A DNA stretch of 5,647 nucleotides from an uncultured Lachnospiraceae bacterium (GCA_947305345.1 CAMZDH010000046.1:1-5647), one strand, 5' to 3'; counted from the stretch's first letter, positions 1 to 5,432 are shown. Notes: a model not told the origin generated them from the letters alone. Program-made: numbers and translations.

Positions 1-1056
1 ATCCATTCCTACCGGGACCTTCCGCGCGTTTACAACCAGTGGTGCTCGGTCATCCGCTGGGAAAAGGAAACGCGTCCGTTCTTACGTTCCCGCGAATTCC
101 TCTGGCAGGAGGGGCATACCGCGCACGCGACGGCGGAAGAAGCCGAAGAACGCACGATCCAGATGCTGAACGTCTACGCGGACTTCTGCGAGGAGGTGCT
201 TGCGATCCCGGTCGTCAAGGGCCGGAAGACCGACAAGGAAAAATTCGCGGGCGCGGTCGCGACCTATACGATCGAAGCGCTGATGCACGACGGAAAGGCA
301 CTTCAGTCCGGCACGTCGCACAATTTCGGCGACGGCTTCGCGAAGGCGTTTGACGTGACGTTCACGGACCGCGACAACCAGGTGAAGTATTGCCATCAGA
401 CGTCCTGGGGCATGACGACAAGACTCATCGGCGCGCTGATCATGGTGCACGGCGACGACAGCGGACTCGTATTGCCGCCCGCGATTGCACCGACTCAGGT
501 CATGGTGATCCCGATCGCCGCCCACAAGGAAGGCGTGCTGGAGAAGGCAAAGGAAGTCGCGGAGCGGCTCGGCCGCGTCGCGCGGACGAAACTCGACGAC
601 TCCGACAAGACGCCCGGCTTCAAGTTTGCCGAAGCGGAAATGCGCGGCATTCCGGTCCGTGTGGAACTCGGGCCGAAGGACATTGAAGCAGGCAAGGCGG
701 TCCTCGTCCGCCGCGACACCCGTGAAAAGATCGAGGTCGCATTGGAAGACCTGGAAAAGGAAGTCCCGGCCCTGCTTGAAAAGATCCAGAAGGAAATGCT
801 GGAGCGCGCCAGGACGCACCGCGACGCGCACACCTACGTCGCGAAGGATTACGACGAATTCAAGGACATCATTGAGTACAAGCCCGGTTTCGTGAAGGCC
901 ATGTGGTGCGGCGACCGCGCCTGTGAAGACAAGGTCAAGGAAGAACTCGCGGCGACGAGCCGGTGCATGCCGTTCCATCAGGAATGCGTCTCCGACACCT
1001 GCGTCGTCTGCGGGAAAAAGGCGAAGACGCTGGTCCTCTGGGGCAGAGCGTATTAA
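1..1056 (+). CDS. proS: Prolyl-tRNA synthetase, type 3 (archaeal/eukaryotic-like), 3' portion; 5' end outside the window
   Basis: This enzyme charges tRNA-Pro with proline in the cytoplasm using ATP. The frame is open from base 1, so the gene is truncated by the window edge: 351 codons are visible, and family members are usually about 470-490 residues, so motif 1 is missing. Counting visible codons, class II motif 2 is at about 17-37 (Arg19-x-Glu21, then [10 protein letters not shown]). A conserved GTSHNFG loop is at 104-110, and motif 3 is at about 131-153 ([17 protein letters not shown], with Arg141). Motifs 2 and 3 are only about 100 residues apart, so the large editing insertion of the bacterial-type enzyme is absent. 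The anticodon-binding domain follows. The C-terminal zinc domain shows C303-x4-C308 and C334-x2-C337, and the protein ends in Tyr351, as type-3 enzymes do. It ends 11 bases before the next gene, which suggests a shared transcript. Confidence 0.97.
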   Translation: MHSYRDLPRVYNQWCSVIRWEKETRPFLRSREFLWQEGHTAHATAEEAEERTIQMLNVYADFCEEVLAIPVVKGRKTDKEKFAGAVATYTIEALMHDGKALQSGTSHNFGDGFAKAFDVTFTDRDNQVKYCHQTSWGMTTRLIGALIMVHGDDSGLVLPPAIAPTQVMVIPIAAHKEGVLEKAKEVAERLGRVARTKLDDSDKTPGFKFAEAEMRGIPVRVELGPKDIEAGKAVLVRRDTREKIEVALEDLEKEVPALLEKIQKEMLERARTHRDAHTYVAKDYDEFKDIIEYKPGFVKAMWCGDRACEDKVKEELAATSRCMPFHQECVSDTCVVCGKKAKTLVLWGRAY

Positions 1057-1060
1057 GGGA
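1055..1060 (+). promoter_or_regulatory. Ribosome binding site of the zinc-ribbon/LRR gene, overlapping the proS stop
   Basis: AAGGGA lies 7 bases before the ATG at 1068 and shares bases with the TAA of proS. It supports this start over upstream in-frame start codons inside proS and suggests translational coupling to proS. Confidence 0.5.
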
Positions 1061-1067
1061 TCACGCG

Positions 1068-1799
1068 ATGAAATGCAGAAAATGCGGCGCATCCGTGCCG
1101 ACAGACTCTCTCTATTGCAACTACTGCGGTGCGAAGATCATTCGCACCACGAGCCGCGACGACTTGAGAGCCCGTCCGAGAGAAGAGAATTTTGACGACA
1201 TCACGACGGCGAAGGACGACCGGGTCGAAGCTGAGAACACGCGCGGCCAGCGGTTTCTGACGATCGCGATGATCTTCCTCGCGGGCGCCGTGATCGCGGG
1301 TATCGGCGTCACGGTCTTTCAGATCATGAAGAGCCACCAGCGGACGATCGTAACGCCGGGCACCTCTGCGATCGAGGAGGGAACGCTCTCGCCGATCACC
1401 GAGGCCGAGCCGACGGCGGAAGCGCCGTCCTCGATCAAAGAGACGACCGCCGAAACCTACAAGGACGGCGATACGTTCGAATACCAGAACATTACGTATC
1501 TGGTCTCCGGCGGTACTCTGACGCTCAACCGGTGCCGCGGCATGGAGAGCATTTTGGAACTTCCGACCGAGATCCACGGCATGAAACTCACGGCGATCGG
1601 CAAAGGCGCGTTTTACGGGTGCAGCCATCTGCAATATATTGACATTCCGGAAGGCGTGACCGTGATCGGCGACGAAGCGTTCTCCTACTGCAGCAACCTG
1701 CGGGAGATCGTCTTGCCGACGACGCTCTCGGACTTCGGCGCGAATGTCTTCGACTACGCGGGCGCTTACACATTCATCGTGATCCCGGGCACGATCTAG
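1068..1799 (+). CDS. Zinc-ribbon, single-pass membrane protein with BspA-type leucine-rich repeats; ends at a probably premature TAG
   Basis: The function is unknown. The ATG start is chosen because the zinc ribbon begins there: Cys3-x2-Cys6 and Cys17-x2-Cys20, a double CxxC typical of N-terminal zinc-ribbon tags. A charged linker (about 26-62) leads to one hydrophobic segment at about 63-86, then an acidic, Thr/Pro/Glu-rich linker (about 95-130). From about 137 there is a small beta-rich stretch and then LRR_5/BspA-like repeats. Two are clear (LTAIGKGAFYGCSHLQYIDIP, about 174-194; TVIGDEAFSYCSNLREIVLP, about 198-217) and the third is diverged (about 221-242, VFDY...FIVIPGTI). Topology is inferred as zinc ribbon inside and repeats outside the cell. 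The frame stops at TAG 1797-1799 after 243 residues, but sequence typical of the end of an LRR_5 domain continues in frame for 22 codons. The gene may therefore be truncated, read through, or carry a sequence error. It sits between proS and cca, probably in one operon. Confidence 0.85.
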   Translation: MKCRKCGASVPTDSLYCNYCGAKIIRTTSRDDLRARPREENFDDITTAKDDRVEAENTRGQRFLTIAMIFLAGAVIAGIGVTVFQIMKSHQRTIVTPGTSAIEEGTLSPITEAEPTAEAPSSIKETTAETYKDGDTFEYQNITYLVSGGTLTLNRCRGMESILELPTEIHGMKLTAIGKGAFYGCSHLQYIDIPEGVTVIGDEAFSYCSNLREIVLPTTLSDFGANVFDYAGAYTFIVIPGTI

Positions 1800-1868
1800 T
1801 ACTGGATCGCGTACAACAATAAAATTCCATGGAAGGAAGGCGACAGCCTCACGGTGATGTCGCATTAA
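1800..1868 (+). other. In-frame continuation of the LRR gene after the amber stop, ending in TAA
   Basis: After the TAG at 1797-1799 the same frame stays open for 22 codons to a TAA at 1866-1868. It encodes YWIAYNNKIPWKEGD followed by seven more residues. Repeats of the BspA/LRR_5 class commonly end in a PG-(S/T)-x3-YA-x3-N-x-IP-like tail, and PGTI at the end of the called protein plus YWIAYNNKIP fits that pattern across the stop. The TAA is 4 bases before the cca start, a normal operon spacing, whereas the TAG leaves 73 bases. This is best read as the ancestral 3' end of the gene. The full-length product would be about 266 residues. Confidence 0.65.
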
Positions 1869-1872
1869 ACCG

Positions 1873-3081
1873 ATGAAAATACAACTGCCGAAAGCGGTCA
1901 GATCCATTTTGAATACGTTGAAGGAAGGCGGCTTCAAGGCTTACGTCGTCGGCGGCTCGGTCCGGGACGCGCTCCTTTCCCGCGCGCCGAAGGACTGGGA
2001 CATTACGACCGACGCGACGCCGGAGGAGGTCAAAAAGCTGTTCCGCCGGACGATCGACACCGGCATCCAGCACGGGACCGTCACGGTGCGCGTGAGCGGG
2101 GAGAGCTACGAGGTCACGACATTTCGGATCGACGGCGCCTATCTCGACGGACGGCATCCGGAGGAAGTCTCGTTTACGCCGAGCCTCGAGGAGGATCTGA
2201 AGCGCCGCGATTTCACGGTCAATGCGATGGCGTACAACGAGGAAGAAGGCCTCATTGATCTCTTTGACGGTCAGAAGGATCTTCGGGACGGCGTGATCCG
2301 CGCGGTCGGCAAGGCGGAGGAACGCTTTCAGGAGGATGCGCTCCGGATCCTGCGGTGCGTCCGTTTCGCGGCGCAGCTCGGCTTCACGATCGAGCATGAG
2401 ACCTACCTTGCGGCGATCAAGCTTTCCGACAATCTGCGGCTCATCTCCGCGGAACGGGTCCGCGAGGAGTTTTTAAAGATCCTCGAATCGGACCGGCCAT
2501 CAGACGTCCGCGTCTTAGACGACATCGGCGCTCTCGACTATTTCTTCGTCGAATACCGCGCGCACAAGGACGCGATCGACGAGAGCATTTTAAAAATGCC
2601 GAAGGACCGCGTGCTGCGGCTCGCGGGGCTTTTAGGCCACGCGGGTAATAACGCGATGGAGATCTATGAAGCGTCCGAGCGCTTCTTCAATACGCTGAAA
2701 TTCGACAATGACACGCGAAGCGCGGTCATGCACGTCCTTCGGTTCGCGGACACGCGTCTCACGGTCGACCGGCTGCAGCTTAGGCGGTTTCTGAACGCCT
2801 GCGGCACCGAGAATTACGACCGGGTCCTCACTTACATGGAAAAGGACCGGAACGTCGACATGAGCCGCGTCCGCTCGGTGATCGAGGACATTCTCGAAAA
2901 GAAGGAATGCACCTGTTTAAAGGAACTTGCGGTCAACGGAAAGGACCTGATGCAGCTCGGGATGATGCCGGGGCGGAAAATGGGCGAGATCCTGATGACG
3001 CTCCTTGCAGAAGTCCTGGACGATCCGGCGAAAAACGACCGTGAAGCACTGCTCATACGCGCGAAGGAACTGATGGCGTAG
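1873..3081 (+). CDS. cca: CCA-adding tRNA nucleotidyltransferase (class II, bacterial type)
   Basis: It builds or repairs the 3' CCA end of tRNAs from CTP and ATP without a nucleic-acid template. The 402-residue length is usual for the family. Motif A is GGSVRD at 27-32 followed by D41-W-D43, the two metal-binding carboxylates. The RRDFTVNAMA block is at 111-120, and LIDLFDGQKDL follows at about 127-137. The ED-x2-R nucleotide-selection motif is at E154, D155 and R158 (EDALRILRCVRFAAQLGF). The C-terminal region has the family signature NGKDLMQLGMMPGRKMGEIL. No HD phosphohydrolase motif is visible in the middle, so this is the shorter form. There is no obvious Shine-Dalgarno before the ATG at 1873, which suggests coupling to the upstream frame ending at 1868. 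A poly(A) polymerase of the same superfamily is less likely given the complete CCA-enzyme motifs and C-terminus. It ends in TAG. Confidence 0.95.
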   Translation: MKIQLPKAVRSILNTLKEGGFKAYVVGGSVRDALLSRAPKDWDITTDATPEEVKKLFRRTIDTGIQHGTVTVRVSGESYEVTTFRIDGAYLDGRHPEEVSFTPSLEEDLKRRDFTVNAMAYNEEEGLIDLFDGQKDLRDGVIRAVGKAEERFQEDALRILRCVRFAAQLGFTIEHETYLAAIKLSDNLRLISAERVREEFLKILESDRPSDVRVLDDIGALDYFFVEYRAHKDAIDESILKMPKDRVLRLAGLLGHAGNNAMEIYEASERFFNTLKFDNDTRSAVMHVLRFADTRLTVDRLQLRRFLNACGTENYDRVLTYMEKDRNVDMSRVRSVIEDILEKKECTCLKELAVNGKDLMQLGMMPGRKMGEILMTLLAEVLDDPAKNDREALLIRAKELMA

Positions 3082-3140
3082 CGCAGCATCTCCGGGGGCC
3101 GGGAACGCCTGAAAGAACACAAAAAATTCACGAAAAGGCA

Positions 3141-3169
3141 TTGCAACACCGGGGGAAATGTGATAGCAT
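3141..3169 (+). promoter_or_regulatory. Probable sigma-A promoter of the ferredoxin gene
   Basis: A TTGCAA -35 box (3141-3146, 4 of 6 consensus) is followed after 17 bases by a TAGCAT -10 box (3164-3169, 4 of 6), with a TG one base upstream of the -10 (extended -10). Transcription would begin near 3176, leaving a short leader of about 25 bases. The spacing and extended -10 compensate for imperfect boxes. The rest of the 3082-3199 gap shows no gene and no convincing terminator for cca. Confidence 0.55.
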
Positions 3170-3184
3170 TAATTGAAACTTGAA

Positions 3185-3191
3185 AAGGAGG
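3185..3191 (+). promoter_or_regulatory. Strong ribosome binding site deciding the ferredoxin start
   Basis: AAGGAGG lies 8 bases before the ATG at 3200. It fixes the start there rather than at an in-frame TTG at 3173, which lies upstream of the site and would add nine residues before the conserved MAYVISDGC beginning. Confidence 0.9.
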
Positions 3192-3199
3192 GTTTTACA

Positions 3200-3370
3200 A
3201 TGGCATATGTGATTTCTGATGGCTGCATCAAATGCGGAACCTGCGCGGAGAATTGTCCTGTTGGCGCGATCACCGAGGGGGAAGATCAGTACAACATTAA
3301 TGCGGATGCCTGCATTTCCTGCGGTACTTGCGAAGCGAACTGCCCGGTCGGAGCGATTGCGGAGGAATAA
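3200..3370 (+). CDS. Clostridial-type 2[4Fe-4S] ferredoxin
   Basis: This is a 56-residue, soluble, low-potential electron carrier, the expected length for clostridial ferredoxins. Two complete cluster motifs are visible: C9-x2-C12-x2-C15-x3-C19-P and C38-x2-C41-x2-C44-x3-C48-P. The halves are an internal duplication (CPVGAI occurs after both). As is known for the fold, the last cysteine of each motif ligates the cluster formed mainly by the other motif. It would serve partners such as pyruvate:ferredoxin oxidoreductase or hydrogenase, none of which is in the window. It appears to be monocistronic, with its own promoter, a strong ribosome binding site and a terminator, which fits high independent expression. 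There is no sign of a fused domain. Confidence 0.96.
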   Translation: MAYVISDGCIKCGTCAENCPVGAITEGEDQYNINADACISCGTCEANCPVGAIAEE

Positions 3371-3371
3371 G

Positions 3372-3400
3372 TTTACAAATGCGGGACCGGTGAGTAAAAA
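3372..3400 (+). promoter_or_regulatory. Candidate promoter of the lipid kinase, nested in the ferredoxin terminator
   Basis: TTTACA (3372-3377, 5 of 6 match to the -35 consensus) is followed after exactly 17 bases by TAAAAA (3395-3400, 4 of 6 match to the -10). The -10 lies in the loop of the terminator hairpin. Transcription would start near 3407, inside the second arm, so this transcript could not form the hairpin. It would give a leader of about 25 bases before the GTG at 3432. This is inference from boxes only. Confidence 0.35.
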
Positions 3401-3418
3401 CCCACCGGTCTCTTTTTT
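3383..3418 (+). terminator. Rho-independent terminator of the ferredoxin gene
   Basis: GACCGGTG (3385-3392) pairs perfectly with CACCGGTC (3403-3410); a G-U and a G-C pair extend the stem outward to 10 base pairs. The 10-base loop contains TAAAAA. A T-rich run follows (3411-3418, six consecutive T). It starts 12 bases after the ferredoxin stop. Confidence 0.9.
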
Positions 3419-3431
3419 ATTTGGAGCGGTG

Positions 3432-4301
3432 GTGAAAAAGTATCTTGTTTTGTACAATCCCTTGGCGAAAAAAGGCAAAGGGCAGGTGACCGCGGAAAAA
3501 CTCGTGGATCTGTTCAAGGACGCGGAAGTCATCTTCAAGGACCTGACGACGGTCGAGGACCTTGGAAAGCTGATGAATGAGACGCCCGATGAGACGGAGA
3601 TCGTTTTCAGCGGCGGCGACGGTACGCTGAACCGTGTGATCAATATAATGAGCAAAGCGGGCGTGACGCGGAAGGTCCTCTACTACGCGGCCGGCACCGG
3701 CAATGATTTCATGAACGATCTCAACAAGCCCGCGGATGCCGAGCCGTTTCCGATCAACGAGTATCTGGAGGGACTGCCGACCGTCAAGGTGAACGGCGTT
3801 ACCTGCAAGTTCATCAACGGGATCGGATTCGGTCTCGACGGCTACTGCTGCGAGGAGAGCGACCGCCTGAACGCGCTCGGAAAGAGCAAATCTTATACGA
3901 TGATCGCGGCGGAAGGGCTGCTTTACAAATACAAGCCGACGAATGCGGTCGTGACCGTCGACGGCGTCACGAGGACCTATGAGCGCGTTTACATGGCGCC
4001 GACGATGTTCGGGCGCTTTTTCGGGGGCGGCGTACAGATCACCCCGCATCAGGACCGGAAAGCTCCAAAGCATCAGGTGACGAACGTCATCGTACACGGG
4101 GTCTCGCGCGTCCGGGCGCTGATGATCTTTTTAAAGGTCGTCGCCGGCAAGGGAGACCAGTATCCGCAGTACCTGGATTACCACGTCTGCGACACAGTGA
4201 AGGTGGTCTTCGACCGGCCGACGGCGCTTCAGATCGACGGGGAGACCGTTTTGAACGTTCTTTCCTATGAAGTTGAAAGTGTGAACTTACAAAAACATTG
4301 A
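3432..4301 (+). CDS. Diacylglycerol kinase-family lipid kinase
   Basis: This is a soluble ATP-dependent lipid kinase of the DAGK catalytic family (DgkB/YegS-like), probably acting at the inner membrane face on diacylglycerol or a related lipid and feeding phosphatidate back to lipid synthesis. The product is 289 residues, within the family's usual 290-310. The N-terminus has the typical LVLYNPLAKKGKG (5-17), then GGDGTLN at 61-67, GTGNDF at 88-93, GIGFGLDG at about 130-137, GGGVQITP at 198-205, and LQIDGE at 266-271 near the C-terminus. Asp269 and Glu271 of that motif correspond, by recall of DgkB, to the catalytic base region. The usual D(D/N)G-x-(L/F) after GGG-x4-P is replaced by QDRKAPKHQV. 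Start: GTG at 3432, with GGAG at 3423-3426 five bases upstream; GTG at 3429 is a less well spaced alternative. The TGA stop overlaps the hup promoter. The exact lipid substrate cannot be told. Confidence 0.9.
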   Translation: MKKYLVLYNPLAKKGKGQVTAEKLVDLFKDAEVIFKDLTTVEDLGKLMNETPDETEIVFSGGDGTLNRVINIMSKAGVTRKVLYYAAGTGNDFMNDLNKPADAEPFPINEYLEGLPTVKVNGVTCKFINGIGFGLDGYCCEESDRLNALGKSKSYTMIAAEGLLYKYKPTNAVVTVDGVTRTYERVYMAPTMFGRFFGGGVQITPHQDRKAPKHQVTNVIVHGVSRVRALMIFLKVVAGKGDQYPQYLDYHVCDTVKVVFDRPTALQIDGETVLNVLSYEVESVNLQKH

Positions 4302-4325
4302 CAAATAAAGGCTTTCTGCTATAAT
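4298..4325 (+). promoter_or_regulatory. Near-perfect sigma-A promoter of hup, overlapping the end of the lipid kinase gene
   Basis: TTGACA (4298-4303, 6 of 6) and TATAAT (4320-4325, 6 of 6) are separated by 16 bases. The stop codon TGA of the lipid kinase (4299-4301) lies inside the -35 box. Transcription would start near 4332. Two consensus boxes suggest strong constitutive expression, as expected for the abundant HU protein. Confidence 0.92.
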
Positions 4326-4338
4326 TGATGCAGTAAAG

Positions 4339-4351
4339 GGCTCCATGAGCC
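4339..4351 (+). other. Small hairpin in the hup leader
   Basis: GGCTC (4339-4343) pairs with GAGCC (4347-4351) around a CAT loop, near the 5' end of the predicted transcript. It is too short and lacks the T-run needed for a terminator. It could stabilise the mRNA 5' end, but this is inference. Confidence 0.4.
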
Positions 4352-4368
4352 AAGGAAATTTCATTATT

Positions 4369-4374
4369 AGGAGG
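4369..4374 (+). promoter_or_regulatory. Consensus ribosome binding site deciding the hup start
   Basis: AGGAGG ends 8 bases before the ATG at 4383. An in-frame TTG at 4377 is only two bases from the site and is therefore rejected as the start. Confidence 0.9.
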
Positions 4375-4382
4375 ATTTGGTA

Positions 4383-4670
4383 ATGAATAAGAAGGAATTA
4401 GTGGAAGCGATCGCGAAGAAGACCGGTCTGACGCAGAAGGACGCTGCAGGCGCAGTTGCCGCATTTACGGACGCTGTTGCAGCAGAACTGAAGAAGAAAG
4501 ACGGCAAGGTCCAGCTCGTTGGTTTCGGCACGTTCTCTGTTGCTGAGAGAAAGGCACGCAAGGGCCGCAATCCGAAGACCGGCGAAGTGATCAAGATGAA
4601 AGCTTCCAAGACTCCGAAGTTTAAAGCTGGCCAGGCATTAAAGGATGCAGTCAATAAGAAAAAGAAATAA
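4383..4670 (+). CDS. hup: Nucleoid DNA-binding protein HU
   Basis: This is a small basic dimeric histone-like protein that bends and compacts DNA in the nucleoid. The product is 95 residues (HU is usually about 90, with a short lysine tail here). The N-terminus [20 protein letters not shown] is classic [23 protein letters not shown] is the beta-arm signature that inserts into the DNA minor groove, with the intercalating proline in [25 protein letters not shown] forms the end of the fold. IHF is unlikely because these organisms carry HU only. Alanine codons here are mostly GCA and GCT (13 of 16; GCG 2, GCC 1), while the upstream genes favour GCG. This fits codon adaptation of a highly expressed gene rather than transfer. 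It is co-transcribed with rqcP two bases downstream. Confidence 0.97.
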   Translation: MNKKELVEAIAKKTGLTQKDAAGAVAAFTDAVAAELKKKDGKVQLVGFGTFSVAERKARKGRNPKTGEVIKMKASKTPKFKAGQALKDAVNKKKK

Positions 4671-4672
4671 GC

Positions 4673-4912
4673 ATGAGACTGGATAAGTTCCTCAAGGTTT
4701 CCAGGATCATCAAGCGGCGGACAGTTGCGAACGAAGCCTGCGACGCAGGACGCGTGAAAGTCAACGGGAACGTCGCGAAGGCGTCCGCAGAGGTCAAGAT
4801 CGGAGATCTCATTGAAGTCTCCTTCGGGACCCGGGAAGTCCGGGCGGAAGTCACCGCCATTCAGGAAGCCGCAAAAAAAGAGGACGCCAAAGATCTGGTG
4901 AAATACTTATAA
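4673..4912 (+). CDS. rqcP: S4-domain ribosome quality-control protein RqcP (YabO)
   Basis: The product is 79 residues (the Bacillus subtilis protein is about 86). The N-terminus [16 protein letters not shown] is nearly the same as I recall for B. subtilis YabO. An S4 RNA-binding fold spans about residues 1-50 ([20 protein letters not shown]) and a short lysine-rich tail follows. In the known system RqcP binds obstructed 50S subunits with RqcH and helps add poly-alanine tails to stalled chains. Hsp15 (HslR) is a related S4 protein, but the length and the neighbourhood (HU before, DivIC after) favour RqcP. The start is only two bases after the hup stop and there is no Shine-Dalgarno, so translation is probably coupled to hup. 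Its usual partners yabP and yabQ do not follow. Confidence 0.93.
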   Translation: MRLDKFLKVSRIIKRRTVANEACDAGRVKVNGNVAKASAEVKIGDLIEVSFGTREVRAEVTAIQEAAKKEDAKDLVKYL

Positions 4913-4916
4913 AGCA

Positions 4917-4955
4917 TGCCCCATCTGTCCGAAAGGCGGATGGGGCAAACTTTAT
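4917..4955 (+). terminator. Probable terminator of the hup-rqcP transcript
   Basis: TGCCCCATC (4917-4925) pairs with GATGGGGCA (4939-4947), nine perfect pairs. The stem can extend inward through T-G, G-C, T-G and C-G pairs to a CGAAA loop (4930-4934). The downstream tract is T-rich but broken (CTTTATCTT from 4950), so termination may be incomplete and some transcript may enter divIC. It begins 4 bases after the rqcP stop. Confidence 0.7.
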
Positions 4956-4956
4956 C

Positions 4957-4985
4957 TTGCAAAACCTATGAAAATCCGATAAGAT
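4957..4985 (+). promoter_or_regulatory. Probable sigma-A promoter of divIC
   Basis: TTGCAA (4957-4962, 4 of 6) and TAAGAT (4980-4985, 4 of 6) are exactly 17 bases apart, giving a start near 4992 and a leader of about 27 bases. It lies just after the hup-rqcP hairpin, which fits an independent unit. Confidence 0.5.
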
Positions 4986-5006
4986 ACGATTGAGAGAATA
5001 TCGGCC

Positions 5007-5012
5007 GGGAGG
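5007..5012 (+). promoter_or_regulatory. Ribosome binding site selecting a TTG start for divIC
   Basis: GGGAGG lies 6 bases before the TTG at 5019. No in-frame ATG or GTG stands at a comparable distance, so the TTG start is well supported. Confidence 0.75.
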
Positions 5013-5018
5013 CAGCGC

Positions 5019-5345
5019 TTGGCAGAAAAAAAGAAGGGCGGCAAAGGCCGCTCGATCCGAAAAAGAAGAGCCAACCAGCGCACGGTGATCATCGTGCTGG
5101 CTGTGACGCTACTTTTTGCAGCCGTCATCGGCGTGACGGTGCTGATCAAACGCCGCGAAAGCAAGGAACTCGAGGCGGAAAAAGCGCGGCTCGAGGAACG
5201 CTATGCCGAGGTGCAGTCGCTCGCCTCAGAGATCGCGGAAGAACGCGGCCGGGAGCTGACGCCATCGGAGATCGAAGCGCTCGCGAGAGATCGCTTCGGC
5301 CTTGTTTATCCGAACGAAATCGTCTTCATACCGAAGGATCAGTAG
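5019..5345 (+). CDS. divIC: Septum formation initiator, DivIC/FtsB family
   Basis: This is a bitopic cell-division protein that joins FtsL and DivIB/FtsQ in the septal complex that activates septal peptidoglycan synthesis. The product is 108 residues, within the family range. A highly basic cytoplasmic N-terminus (residues 4-21, rich in Lys and Arg) is followed by one membrane segment at about 22-43 and then a coiled coil at about 46-77 (KELEAEKARLEERYAEVQSL). The family's C-terminal motif is ARDRFGLVYPNEIVF at 89-103. Start: TTG at 5019 after a GGGAGG site. The context matches the usual rqcP...divIC...tilS order of Bacillota, but without the sporulation genes normally found between them. It ends in TAG, and its terminator follows. 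Confidence 0.93.
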   Translation: MAEKKKGGKGRSIRKRRANQRTVIIVLAVTLLFAAVIGVTVLIKRRESKELEAEKARLEERYAEVQSLASEIAEERGRELTPSEIEALARDRFGLVYPNEIVFIPKDQ

Positions 5346-5347
5346 CG

Positions 5348-5371
5348 GACCGCTGAAACGTCCTTTCGGTC
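5348..5371 (+). other. Small imperfect hairpin after divIC
   Basis: GACC (5348-5351) pairs with GGTC (5368-5371), and GAAA (5355-5358) pairs with TTTC (5364-5367) across a GCT bulge. It lies between the divIC stop and the main terminator and may extend the terminator structure or protect the 3' end. Its role is unknown. Confidence 0.35.
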
Positions 5372-5377
5372 TTTGCT

Positions 5378-5404
5378 GCCGGGGAGGGCTCCTCGGCTAT
5401 TTTT
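5378..5404 (+). terminator. Rho-independent terminator of divIC
   Basis: GCCGGGGA (5378-5385) pairs with TCCTCGGC (5390-5397) with one G-U pair and a four-base loop. The tract TATTTTT (5398-5404) follows directly. It stands between divIC and tilS, so tilS needs either read-through or its own promoter; none is clear in the 28 bases before tilS. Confidence 0.85.
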
Positions 5405-5408
5405 ATGG

Positions 5409-5432
5409 ATCGGGCAATTCATATCGGGCAAT
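5409..5432 (+). repeat. 10-base direct repeat just upstream of the tilS start
   Basis: ATCGGGCAAT occurs at 5409-5418 and again at 5423-5432, a 14-base period, with the second copy abutting the tilS ATG. It occupies the place where a ribosome binding site would be expected. It may be a chance duplication or a binding site in DNA or RNA. Confidence 0.8.

Noticed and set aside
82..1092. A 336-codon open frame on the minus strand opposite proS.
   Set aside because: It covers a gene with complete class II synthetase motifs, and its protein is Arg/His/Asp-rich without a recognisable domain; it is the antisense shadow of GC-rich codons.
1053..1937. A 294-codon minus-strand frame opposite the LRR gene.
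   Set aside because: It has no domain, no ribosome binding site of note, and spans the boundary of two plus-strand genes; it is a shadow.
3082..3140. A terminator for cca in the GC-rich stretch followed by AAAAAA.
   Set aside because: The GC-rich bases do not form a clean stem, and the run downstream is A rather than T on the plus strand. It is left uncalled.
3173..3199. A longer ferredoxin beginning at TTG 3173.
   Set aside because: The strong AAGGAGG site lies between this TTG and the ATG at 3200, and clostridial ferredoxins begin at the MAYVI position.
3417..4097. A 226-codon minus-strand frame opposite the lipid kinase.
   Set aside because: The plus strand carries all kinase motifs; the minus product is unlike any family I recognise.
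4339..4374. A riboswitch or attenuator in the hup leader.
   Set aside because: The leader is only about 50 bases with a single 5-base-pair hairpin, no T-run, and no known riboswitch core.
1797..5345. Genome-wide reassignment of TAG to an amino acid: the frames after all three TAG stops (1797, 3079, 5343) remain open for 22, 33 and more than 100 codons.
   Set aside because: cca and divIC both end at TAG at the normal family C-terminus. The extension after cca runs over the ferredoxin promoter and the one after divIC runs through a clear terminator hairpin. Long open runs are common in GC-rich DNA. Only the TAG at 1797 has homologous-looking sequence behind it.
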